Shown here one piece after another: positions 35,130 through 42,660 of a stretch of DNA of 64,000 bases. Origin of the DNA: Rhodopseudomonas infernalis (GTDB lineage Bacteria > Pseudomonadota > Alphaproteobacteria > Rhizobiales > Xanthobacteraceae). Both the position numbers and the translations under genes were made by a program. The notes below the pieces were generated by a model that was given only the letters and a program-made list of their open reading frames with translations, was not told the DNA's origin and did no database searches. The stretch lies in contig NZ_JAJNAL010000002.1 in NCBI RefSeq assembly GCF_022271405.1, positions 1 to 64,000 on the forward strand. The letters run 5' to 3'. Numbering within the stretch: the first letter of the stretch is position 1; each line of letters opens with the position of its first letter.

Positions 35130-36500
35130 ATGCCTGCCGAGGAAGTCAAAGATAGCCCGCAGCATCAGGCTTATGTAGACAAGCAGGATGCCCTAATCCG
35201 AAACACGCTCGACGAGATGCAGTGTCAGCCGGTGTTTTTCATCGGTTCGGGATTCTCTCGAAGGTACTTTGGGGCGCCCGGTTGGATTGAATTGCTCAAG
35301 CTTGCTGCTGGCCGGATCGGAATGGATGACGACGAATTTAACTATCTCCTCCAGAAGAATGGAGGTGAGGCCATCCCTCTAGGGCAGGTTCTTCAGGAAA
35401 GAGTATTTGAGTGGGCATGGAAAAAAGGAAAAGCAAGATTCCCCAAGGCCTACTTTGAAGCGGGGACGCCGCAAAGTAATTATTTGAAATTTCTAGCTTG
35501 CGACCTGATTTCACAGGTGATGCCCAGTAAAGCGAAGATTGCAAAGTTGCCGCGCGCTGAGGAGTTGCTCTTATTAAAGACCACTAATCCTCATGCAATT
35601 ATAACGACGAACTACGACAATTTTCTCGAGAGTTTGTTTGATGGTTACGATCCCATTGTGGGTGAACAAGTCATCCGTTCAAACTTGAATATGGTTGGCG
35701 AAATATTCAAGATTCATGGCAGTACGGATGACCCTTCCACAATAGTGCTGACTGAAGATGATTACAGAAACTATCGGCACAAGAAAAAATACATATCTGC
35801 AAAACTTCTGACTTATTTGGCTGAGCATCCCGTCTTCATCTTTGGGTATGGCTTCGGAGATCCAAACGTAACCGACATTATCGAGGATGTCGCTGAGATC
35901 ATCGGGGGCGCTGAGAGGTTTATCAAGAATATCTTCTATGTGCAGTGGCGGGACTCTCCCAAGCTCGATGAACTGAGAGAGGAATACGTAGTTGGTAGCG
36001 GCGAGCGGCAATATAGAGTACGAGCGATCGTGGCTGGCGACTTCGGGTGGATCTATAAGGCCATTGCACAGGAGCGAGAGTTAGGGGCAGTCAACACGCG
36101 CGTCCTCCGTGCAATGGCTTCAAGGATGTATCGCCTGATCAGAACGGACATTCCGAGGAAGAAATTCGAGGTCGATTATGATACTCTTGAAAATGTTGTC
36201 GGCTCAGACAAGGAACTTCCCAGAATTCTAGGCTTGGTGGAGGCGAATAATGCTAATCTGACCCACCCGTTCGTTCTCACGCAAGTTGGTCAGCAGTTAG
36301 GATACCCTCTTTGGCATGGGGCGCATCGATTGATAAGAAAGATTGCGGAAGACAAGGGTGTCAACATCATGGAAACTGATAATTGCTATCATTGTGCTGT
36401 TAAAACGGGTCAAAAATCGGTTTCTCATAAGTATTCCAAGGAGGCCGTCTCGCTTCTAGAAAAAGTGCGGGATGGCATTGATTACACCTTACGAATTTGA
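35130..36500 (+). CDS. SIR2-domain protein, candidate anti-phage NADase
   Basis: A 456-residue protein with a SIR2-like NAD-binding domain in the first 270 residues: FFIGSGFSRRYFGAPGW (GSGFSR at 39-44), IITTNYDNF (Asn161), FKIHGST (His196, equivalent to the catalytic histidine) and FIFGYGFGDPN (239-244). This is the SIR2_2 type found in bacterial defence NADases such as DSR and ThsA. A roughly 180-residue C-terminal part ends with FVLTQVGQQLGYPLWHGAHR and YHCAVKTGQKSVSHKYS, a helix-turn-helix-like putative sensor I cannot name. The gene is markedly AT-rich against its surroundings, has no operon partner, and is flanked by repeats, all suggesting horizontal gain. Confidence 0.8.
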   Translation: MPAEEVKDSPQHQAYVDKQDALIRNTLDEMQCQPVFFIGSGFSRRYFGAPGWIELLKLAAGRIGMDDDEFNYLLQKNGGEAIPLGQVLQERVFEWAWKKGKARFPKAYFEAGTPQSNYLKFLACDLISQVMPSKAKIAKLPRAEELLLLKTTNPHAIITTNYDNFLESLFDGYDPIVGEQVIRSNLNMVGEIFKIHGSTDDPSTIVLTEDDYRNYRHKKKYISAKLLTYLAEHPVFIFGYGFGDPNVTDIIEDVAEIIGGAERFIKNIFYVQWRDSPKLDELREEYVVGSGERQYRVRAIVAGDFGWIYKAIAQERELGAVNTRVLRAMASRMYRLIRTDIPRKKFEVDYDTLENVVGSDKELPRILGLVEANNANLTHPFVLTQVGQQLGYPLWHGAHRLIRKIAEDKGVNIMETDNCYHCAVKTGQKSVSHKYSKEAVSLLEKVRDGIDYTLRI

Positions 36501-36956
36501 TGTCTCCACAATCTTCTTGATATTCCCCAATCCCAACTCCGCTTCCGTGCTCATGCGCTCCACCATCTCCGCCGTCGGCGGCTTCGGGCGGGCAGGGTTG
36601 CGGAGGATGCGGGTGAAGGTGGTGCCACCCGCGGTCGCTTCGAACGTGTAGTGCACCATCACCGGGCCCATGAAGCTGGTCTGGGTCAGGCCGATCCACA
36701 GGGTCGGGCGGTCGCAGGCGATGACCAGCCAGTCGAGGTCGACCGGGCCGGTGCGGGTCGACCAGTGTTCGTGGAAGGTGTCGCCGAAGCCCATCGGGCG
36801 ATCGTCGCAATCCAGGGCGTGCGAGGAGGGCAGCCATTCGGGCCACGACTTCGGGTTGGTGACGTAGTCGAACACGGTCTCGGGCGGTGCGGCGATGTCG
36901 ATGGCGTGGCGGATTTCGAAGGGATGCGTCTGCGTGCGTGAACGGTCGGTGGTCAT
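36489..36956 (-). CDS. SRPBCC family protein
   Basis: A 155-residue single-domain START-like (helix-grip) protein: IRHAIDIAAPPETVFDYVTNPKSWPEWLPSS, GDTFHEHWSTR, a central beta sheet and a long C-terminal helix AEMVERMSTEAELGLGNIKKIVE that closes the cavity. Such proteins bind small hydrophobic ligands; no ligand is predicted. Its last four codons overlap the convergent SIR2 gene by 12 bases, so the C-terminal end (TSNS) may have been altered by the event that brought in SIR2. Confidence 0.82.
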   Translation of the reverse strand: MTTDRSRTQTHPFEIRHAIDIAAPPETVFDYVTNPKSWPEWLPSSHALDCDDRPMGFGDTFHEHWSTRTGPVDLDWLVIACDRPTLWIGLTQTSFMGPVMVHYTFEATAGGTTFTRILRNPARPKPPTAEMVERMSTEAELGLGNIKKIVETSNS

Positions 36957-37099
36957 GGCGTTTCCCGGATGGCGCGTTGGCCCGCGCGCGGTTTCGTTGG
37001 CGGCAGTTTAGGCGAGCGGCTTCGCCGCCGCCATGCCCGGAGTCCGGTGCGCCTCGATGCCGGTCGCGCCGATGCGGCGGGGACCCGCGGCTGACGACG

Positions 37100-37585
37100 T
37101 CAGCTTGCAACCAGCCCCGCGACGAACACTCCGCACGCTACAGTCGACGCGCTCGTCCGAACATGATTCCACCACGTCCAGTCGCGCACGTAGCTGGTCC
37201 ACAAATCGGCCGCCGCTGCGCTCGCCGGATCGGCGCGGTCCAATGCGTTGTTGAGTGGCACGTTGCGGACCATCGTTACGATGAACATGCCGAGGACGTA
37301 GATCGCGCCGCCGGCGATCATCGCCGTGGCGCCGGGCGCGTCCCAGTGCAGCACGCCCAACGCCGCCAGCACGGTCGCGGCCAGCGTGGTGCCGAAGAAC
37401 AGCGGCATGAACGGCGAGCGGACGATGTCGGTGTTGATGGCGGTCATCGCCGCGATGCCGGATGATGGCGGCAGCCGCGCCAGCGAGGTCATCACGAAGG
37501 CCGAGAATGCGAAGTACACACCGGCCATCAGGCCGCAGCCGATCGCGGCGAACCACAACAGCATGGTGACGAGACTCTGCGTCAT
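37100..37585 (-). CDS. DUF1772 (anthrone oxygenase-like) membrane protein
   Basis: A 161-residue protein with four predicted membrane helices: LVTMLLWFAAIGCGLMAGVYFAFSAF.., PLFFGTTLAATVLAALGVL, AMIAGGAIYVLGMFIVTMV and the C-terminal TVACGVFVAGLVA. VPLNNALDR..P is the conserved NVPLN.L motif of DUF1772, with WTWWNHVRT near the end. Some fungal relatives are anthrone oxygenases; the bacterial role is unknown. ATG 37585 is chosen; the longer frame reads through the opposite-strand LTxxQ gene. Confidence 0.85.
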   Translation of the reverse strand: MTQSLVTMLLWFAAIGCGLMAGVYFAFSAFVMTSLARLPPSSGIAAMTAINTDIVRSPFMPLFFGTTLAATVLAALGVLHWDAPGATAMIAGGAIYVLGMFIVTMVRNVPLNNALDRADPASAAAADLWTSYVRDWTWWNHVRTSASTVACGVFVAGLVAS

Positions 37586-37804
37586 GGCGGGAACCTGCTT
37601 CGGGGTGCGGCCGGGGCAAGACGAATGCATCGCGCCGGGGATTTCAACTCGGCACTTCATCGCAGCCTGGAATTGGTCTGCAAGCGCCGCGTCGCCTGGC
37701 GCTGCACCTTCACCCCGCCGCCGACGTCTGCCAGACTTCCTGGCGAATCGATCTGCGCACTGTCCGCTGTTGCATGCAGGCGCGGAGCATGGGGACATTT
37801 GAGA

Positions 37805-38551
37805 ATGCCGGGACTTGGATTGCGACGCGGCCGAGTGTTGATCACGCTGGCCGCGGGGACGGCGTTGCTGGCGGCGATGGCGCCGCAGGCCCACGCGCAG
37901 GGGCTCGTTCAGGGCGTGCAGCAGGGCGCGCGCGAGGGCAACAAGGCGGCCGGGCCGGTCGGCGGGGTGCTGGGCGGGGCGATCGGCGGGGTGGTCGGGG
38001 TCGTCGGCGGGGTGCTCGGCGGCGTTACCGGCCAGAACGGTCGGAGCGCGGCCGGCCCGGTGCGGCCGCGGGCCGCGCCGGCGACCCAGACCGAACCGCC
38101 GCGCAACGCCCGCGAGGCGCGCAAGCAGGCGAGGGCGGCCAAGGCCGCGCAGGCCAAGGGCAAGGCGGCGCCGGCGGCCGCGGTGCCCGCGGAACTCACC
38201 GCCGAGCAGATCGTCGCCGATTCCGACGCCAATATCGAACGCATCAAGCGTGAGCTGAACCTCACGCCGGAGCAGGAGAAGCACTGGGGCCTGTTCTCCA
38301 GCGCGATGCACTATCTCGGCCAGCACGGCGCCGAGCGGCTCGCTCTGCGCAAGGCGCGGGCGCAGCGCGATCCGCCGGACGACATCGTCGAGCAGATGCG
38401 CAACGAGGCGCAATTCCTGTACGACCGGGGCGCCGACCAGCGCGCCGTCGCAGACGCTGCGGAGCCGCTGTTTGCGACCCTCGACGACAAGCAGAAAGCG
38501 ATCTTCGTCACAGAAATGGTCCGGCTCAGCACGGAGCGCGGGCTGGACTGA
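37805..38551 (+). CDS. Periplasmic LTxxQ (Spy/CpxP-like) protein
   Basis: A 248-residue protein with a signal peptide (LITLAAGTALLAAMAPQAHAQ), a glycine-zipper segment of repeated GGVLGG/GGVVG units (about 47-76), an Ala/Lys/Arg-rich linker and a helical C-terminal half bearing LTPEQEKHWGLF and LDDKQKAIF, the LTxxQ repeats of Spy/CpxP-type periplasmic chaperones. RIKRELNLTPEQE marks the core domain. ATG 37805 lies after GAGA; the frame upstream is unlikely. Likely envelope-stress related; no regulator is adjacent. Confidence 0.78.
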   Translation: MPGLGLRRGRVLITLAAGTALLAAMAPQAHAQGLVQGVQQGAREGNKAAGPVGGVLGGAIGGVVGVVGGVLGGVTGQNGRSAAGPVRPRAAPATQTEPPRNAREARKQARAAKAAQAKGKAAPAAAVPAELTAEQIVADSDANIERIKRELNLTPEQEKHWGLFSSAMHYLGQHGAERLALRKARAQRDPPDDIVEQMRNEAQFLYDRGADQRAVADAAEPLFATLDDKQKAIFVTEMVRLSTERGLD

Positions 38552-38759
38552 TGCTCAAATCGGCGTCGTCTTGTGTGATCTCGTTCGATTTCAGGACATT
38601 GAATCGTGTCCCGCGTGACACAAAAGCCACGACCGCGGGCAATCCCGCCTGGATGGCGCAGAAAATGGTACCGTAGCGCGAACGTTCTCAGCAAAATCCC
38701 GACGAATTAGCTCATGCACGAGCCATCGGTTTCGATCGCATTTGATTTCGGGGTGCTGC

Positions 38760-40094
38760 GTGACGTTACGAACCACCATGTTGGGTCTGCTGGCGGCGAT
38801 GGGTGTCGCCGCGTCGGGCGCTTCCGCACAGCAAAGTGCGGTGAAACCCGTCCCCGCATCGGCGGTTCAGCCGGATTACGATGCGCTGTTCGCGCAGATG
38901 TATCAACGGCCGTCCGATCTCGACGTCAGCTTCAAATTCGCCCACGAGGCGGTTGCACGCGGCGACTACGAAGCAGCAATCGGCGCGCTCGAGCGCATGC
39001 TGTTCTTCAATCCGGATCTGCCCCGGGTGAAGCTCGAACTCGGCGTGCTGTATTTCAAACTTGCCTCCTACGAGATCGCGCGCGGCTATCTGCTCGACGC
39101 CATCAAGGGCAGCAACGTCCCGGCCGACATCCGTGCTCAGGTGATGGCCTATCTGTCGGAGATCGACCGACGGCTAGCGCCCTACGAATACAGCGTCTTC
39201 ATGCATTCCGGCATGCGCTACCAGACCAACGCCAACATCGGCCCGAACGATCTGCAGGTGCGCGCGCTCGGCCAGGATGCAATTCTCGACCCGCGCTTCG
39301 GCAAGAAGCCGGACTGGAACGCCTTCCAGTCGGTCGCGGCGGCTTACGCCTACAAGCTCAATCTGCGGGGCGACGCGATCGAGACGACTTTCCTCGGCCT
39401 GAACTCGCGGCAGATGACACAGCGCCAGTTCAACCTCGGCTTTATCGAGGTCACGGCCGGCCATCGCGTCGGGCTGGGGCAGGACTCCTCGTTCAAGTAC
39501 TACGCGATCGGCGACAAGGTCTGGCTCGGCGACTACAGCTACTTCAACGCGCTCGGCGGCGGCCTGTCGGCGCGCACCCAGATCGGCGGCCTCGGCCTGG
39601 TCGAGGGCTATGTCGAAACCCGGCATCGCCGCTTCAGCGACTCGAACTACTTCCCGACCGCCAGCGACCAGAGCGGCGACCTGTTGACGGCGGCCATCCT
39701 GACGGATTTCCGCTGGGGCGGGGTGCATTGGACGACGCGCGCGGGCTTCGACAGCAACAAGGCGGTCGCCGACTACAACAGCTACAAGCGCTATTCGATC
39801 GACGTCGCACTGCCGATCGAGTTCGTGCTGCCGGTGTTCGGCGCGCCGCGCGCTTTCGTGTTCGCGCCGACCGCGGGCTTCAGCCAGGCCAGCTACGACG
39901 CACCGAACTTCATCGTCGATCCGGTGATCGTCCGCCGCGACCAGGAATATCGCTACGGCGCGATCTTCGATGCGCAACTCGTCGACAATATCGGCCTGCG
40001 CACCCAGGTGACCTACACCAAGATCGACTCCAATCTGCCGAACTACCGCACCGACAATCTGTCGGCCTCGGTCGGCCCGACGCTGCGGTTTTGA
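38760..40094 (+). CDS. TPR plus beta-barrel outer-membrane protein (SLAM-like)
   Basis: A 444-residue protein: signal peptide ending GVAASGASA, two tetratricopeptide repeats (FAHEAVARGDYEAAIGALERM and LGVLYFKLASYEIARGYLLDA) followed by PADIRAQVMAYLSEIDRRLAP, then a C-terminal barrel of about 290 residues starting YEYSVFMHSGMRYQTNANIG and ending in the outer-membrane-type aromatic terminus GPTLRF. TPR plus DUF560-type barrel is the architecture of surface lipoprotein assembly modulators (SLAM, type XI secretion). GTG 38760 is chosen; ATG 38778 also leaves a signal peptide. The next gene encodes a protein with a TbpB-like barrel, a typical SLAM client fold. Confidence 0.65.
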   Translation: MTLRTTMLGLLAAMGVAASGASAQQSAVKPVPASAVQPDYDALFAQMYQRPSDLDVSFKFAHEAVARGDYEAAIGALERMLFFNPDLPRVKLELGVLYFKLASYEIARGYLLDAIKGSNVPADIRAQVMAYLSEIDRRLAPYEYSVFMHSGMRYQTNANIGPNDLQVRALGQDAILDPRFGKKPDWNAFQSVAAAYAYKLNLRGDAIETTFLGLNSRQMTQRQFNLGFIEVTAGHRVGLGQDSSFKYYAIGDKVWLGDYSYFNALGGGLSARTQIGGLGLVEGYVETRHRRFSDSNYFPTASDQSGDLLTAAILTDFRWGGVHWTTRAGFDSNKAVADYNSYKRYSIDVALPIEFVLPVFGAPRAFVFAPTAGFSQASYDAPNFIVDPVIVRRDQEYRYGAIFDAQLVDNIGLRTQVTYTKIDSNLPNYRTDNLSASVGPTLRF

Positions 40095-40134
40095 GGGGAT
40101 GGCGATGCGAATGATTAGACCCACTTCCCTCCGC

Positions 40135-40224
40135 CGTCATGCCCGGCCTTGTGCCGGGCATCCACGCCTTGCAGAGACAGCGGCGTCAAAGGCGTGGATG
40201 GCCGGGACGAGCCCGGCCATGACG
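40135..40224. repeat. Cloverleaf-like repeat, copy 2
   Basis: CGTCAT (40135-40140) pairs with ATGACG (40219-40224). Between them: hairpin GCCCGGC-CTTGT-GCCGGGC, ATCCACGCCTT pairing with AAGGCGTGGAT (40160-40170 and 40189-40199), and hairpin GGCCGGG-ACGAG-CCCGGCC. It is 90 bases, the same length as copy 3. Its right-hand ATGACG is the apparent start (Met-Thr) of the following FecR-domain gene. Confidence 0.9.
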
Positions 40225-41967
40225 AAGGCGGTGGTGAGCGTCGGCCGCAGCGCGTTCGCCGCGCTCATCGTCGCCTTGCTCGGCAGCAGCGCGCTGGCGC
40301 AGGAGGTCGGCAAGGCGTCGGCGGTGAATCCGAACGCGACCGCGAACATGCGCACCATCGCGATCGGCTCGTCGATCACCCACAAGGAGCGGATCCAGAC
40401 GACCTCCGCTGGTTCGGTGCAGCTGCTGTTCGTCGACAAGACCTCGATGACGATCGGGCCGAACAGCGATCTGACCATCGACGAATACGTCTACGACCCG
40501 AACGCCGGCCGCGGCAAGCTGGCGGCGACGCTCGGCAAGGGCGCGTTGCGGTTCGTCGGCGGCCAGATCAGCCATAGCGGCGACGCCGAGATCAAGACCG
40601 CGTCGGCGACGGTCGGCATCCGCGGCGGCGTGGCGCTGATCGGCGTCGGGCACGTCTATGCCGGCTACGGCGCCCTGACGGTGTCGGCAGGCGGCACCAC
40701 GGTGTCGCTTGGAGCCGGGGAATACACCGCGTTGCAGCCGGGGCAGGGCCCGTCGCCGCCCGGTCCGCCGCCACCTAATTTTGTGCTGAGCCAAATCCAG
40801 CTGTTCCAGAGCGGTAGCGGCCAGAGCGGCGGTGTCGCGCGCGGCACCGCGTCGCCGGCCAATGTCCGACGCGCCGAAGCACGCGCCACCGGCACGCCGG
40901 GCGGTTCGGTCGCGGGTTCGCTGACGCCTTCGCCGCCGCCGCCACCACCGCCGCCGCCGGTCGCATCAACGCTGACCCAGACGATCCAGACCTCGACCCA
41001 GCAGGCCGCGGTGCAGCAGCAGATCGATCAGCGGCCGACGCCCAATCCGCCGCCGCCTCCACCGCCACCGCCGGATCCGCGTCCGTCGTTGTCGCTGTCC
41101 GGGTTCGTCACCGGCCTGATGAGAACGTTCGTCAATGATTCAGAGAGCGGTCCCTCAACGGGCCTGATCGGGGGCACGGCGACTGTCGCGCTCGACGGGA
41201 CCTCAGGGCGGATGCAGGCCAACTTCAACGGTCAGGTCGCGCATCCGCCGGACTCGGCCTATCTGCCGTCCGACTTCTCCTATCAGTTCGGCTCGACCGA
41301 TCCGGCGCTCGACCCGCAAAGCGTCTATGCCGACTACAATAATTTCGGCGGCAGCGCCGCGCATGACAAGACCGGCAAGCCATTGTCGACCATCAACGGG
41401 ATGGCGATCACCAACCACACCGCCGCGATGATCACGGTGACTCCCGAGACGGCACGGATGCTGTCCGCGGAGAGTGGTTCGACCGCCACCACCTTCTGCG
41501 AATGCGACTACACGCGCTGGGGCCTGTGGACCAGCCAAAGCACTCAGGGGCCTTATCTCGACAACGCGCTCGGCTTCTGGGTCGCGGGCCGTCCGACGAC
41601 GGTCGCCGAGGTGCCGACCTATGGCGTAGCGACCTATAACGGTCACGTCATAGCCAATATCGACAATAACGGCGCCAACTACGTGGCGTCGGCCGATTTC
41701 AGCAACACGGTGAATTTCGGCTCGCGCACCGGCCAGGTGACGGTGACCGGGCTGGACAGCACCAACTACGTCGGCCAGGTGCAGTTCATGCAGGACCCGC
41801 GCAATTTCGTTGGCTCGCTCGCCGGAAACACCGGTGACAGACAGATGGCGCTGACCGGCAGCTTCTTCAGAGGCGTATCGAGCCCGGTGGGCGAAATGGG
41901 TGGCGCGGTGGCGCTCACCGGTACCAACTATCTCGGCTCCGGGATTTTCGCCGCGAAGATGAAGTAA
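40219..41967 (+). CDS. FecR-domain protein with C-terminal TbpB-like barrel
   Basis: A 582-residue exported protein. A signal peptide (AALIVALLGSSALAQ) precedes a FecR domain (THKERIQTTSAGSVQLLF..KTSMTIGPNSDLTIDEYVYD, FVGGQISH, ASATVGIRGG). Two polyproline spacers of eight to nine Pro frame a middle segment; then TFCECDYTRWGLW and a final beta-rich domain with DFSNTVNFGSRTGQVTVTGL and GEMGGAVALTGTNYLGSGIFA, which resembles transferrin-binding-protein B barrels. No sigma factor is adjacent, so it is not a FecR anti-sigma. It follows the SLAM-like protein and precedes a CHASE2 cyclase. The frame is open to 40099, but that part translates the repeat. Confidence 0.7.
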   Translation: MTKAVVSVGRSAFAALIVALLGSSALAQEVGKASAVNPNATANMRTIAIGSSITHKERIQTTSAGSVQLLFVDKTSMTIGPNSDLTIDEYVYDPNAGRGKLAATLGKGALRFVGGQISHSGDAEIKTASATVGIRGGVALIGVGHVYAGYGALTVSAGGTTVSLGAGEYTALQPGQGPSPPGPPPPNFVLSQIQLFQSGSGQSGGVARGTASPANVRRAEARATGTPGGSVAGSLTPSPPPPPPPPPVASTLTQTIQTSTQQAAVQQQIDQRPTPNPPPPPPPPPDPRPSLSLSGFVTGLMRTFVNDSESGPSTGLIGGTATVALDGTSGRMQANFNGQVAHPPDSAYLPSDFSYQFGSTDPALDPQSVYADYNNFGGSAAHDKTGKPLSTINGMAITNHTAAMITVTPETARMLSAESGSTATTFCECDYTRWGLWTSQSTQGPYLDNALGFWVAGRPTTVAEVPTYGVATYNGHVIANIDNNGANYVASADFSNTVNFGSRTGQVTVTGLDSTNYVGQVQFMQDPRNFVGSLAGNTGDRQMALTGSFFRGVSSPVGEMGGAVALTGTNYLGSGIFAAKMK

Positions 41968-41993
41968 TCGCCCCGGCGGTGGGCCAGCGCGGC

Positions 41994-42422
41994 TCAAAAA
42001 CGATGCGCCACCGGGCCGGCATGACCGGAAACCGCAGCGGCTTGCTGCCCGGCCGGCCTGACGCCGGGTGGCACGTAGCGGGCGATCGAGGTCGCTTCGG
42101 CGTTGCTGGCAGGGTCGACCAGTTCGATCGACACCGACAGCTTGTCCGCCGATGGCGTGACCGATCGGATCGTGGCCGGTTGATCACCGATCGCGCGCCT
42201 GGCGGCGACCGTGGTGGCCGCGTGGCGGCCGGCTTCGGTGGAATGATCGCTCGCGGCGAGGGCGTGGACGCCGGCGATAGCGGCCTCGTCGGCAATCTGC
42301 TGGAGATGCGGATGGCCGTGGGCGCGAGCCATGAACGCGTAGATGGCGATCGCGACCAGCGGCAGCATTGCCAGGGCGAGGAGCGAACCAAGTCGCTCGG
42401 CCGGGGATTCCCTTCGCAGCAT
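41994..42422 (-). CDS. Small TadE/G-like membrane-anchored protein
   Basis: A 142-residue protein with one N-terminal helix (LGSLLALAMLPLVAIAIYAFM) followed by LQQIADEAAIAGVHALAAS, a pattern resembling the start of Tad-pilus pseudopilin-like TadG proteins (..LQ.AADAAALAGA.AL), then VAARRAIGDQPATI and a beta-rich part. No other tad genes are nearby. Converges on the FecR-domain gene. Assignment is tentative. Confidence 0.5.
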   Translation of the reverse strand: MLRRESPAERLGSLLALAMLPLVAIAIYAFMARAHGHPHLQQIADEAAIAGVHALAASDHSTEAGRHAATTVAARRAIGDQPATIRSVTPSADKLSVSIELVDPASNAEATSIARYVPPGVRPAGQQAAAVSGHAGPVAHRF

Positions 42423-42660
42423 CGCCTCGCTCCCTCATCGCCTCGTCGCCAGGACTGTCGCGGTCATGCGGCGAAAGCAGTGGCCAGACCCGGCAGATCT
42501 TCCTAACATCGCGACCTCTGTTGTTGCGGTCCGGAATCATCCGGCCCGTCGTTGCTACCTCAACGTTCGATTGCATGAACCGGTTCCGTCTTCATCATGG
42601 CTCGTGGTTCGGACGGCGGCGCGGCGGCCGGCTGTGCGGTGCGTCAAATCGGGGTGAGCT

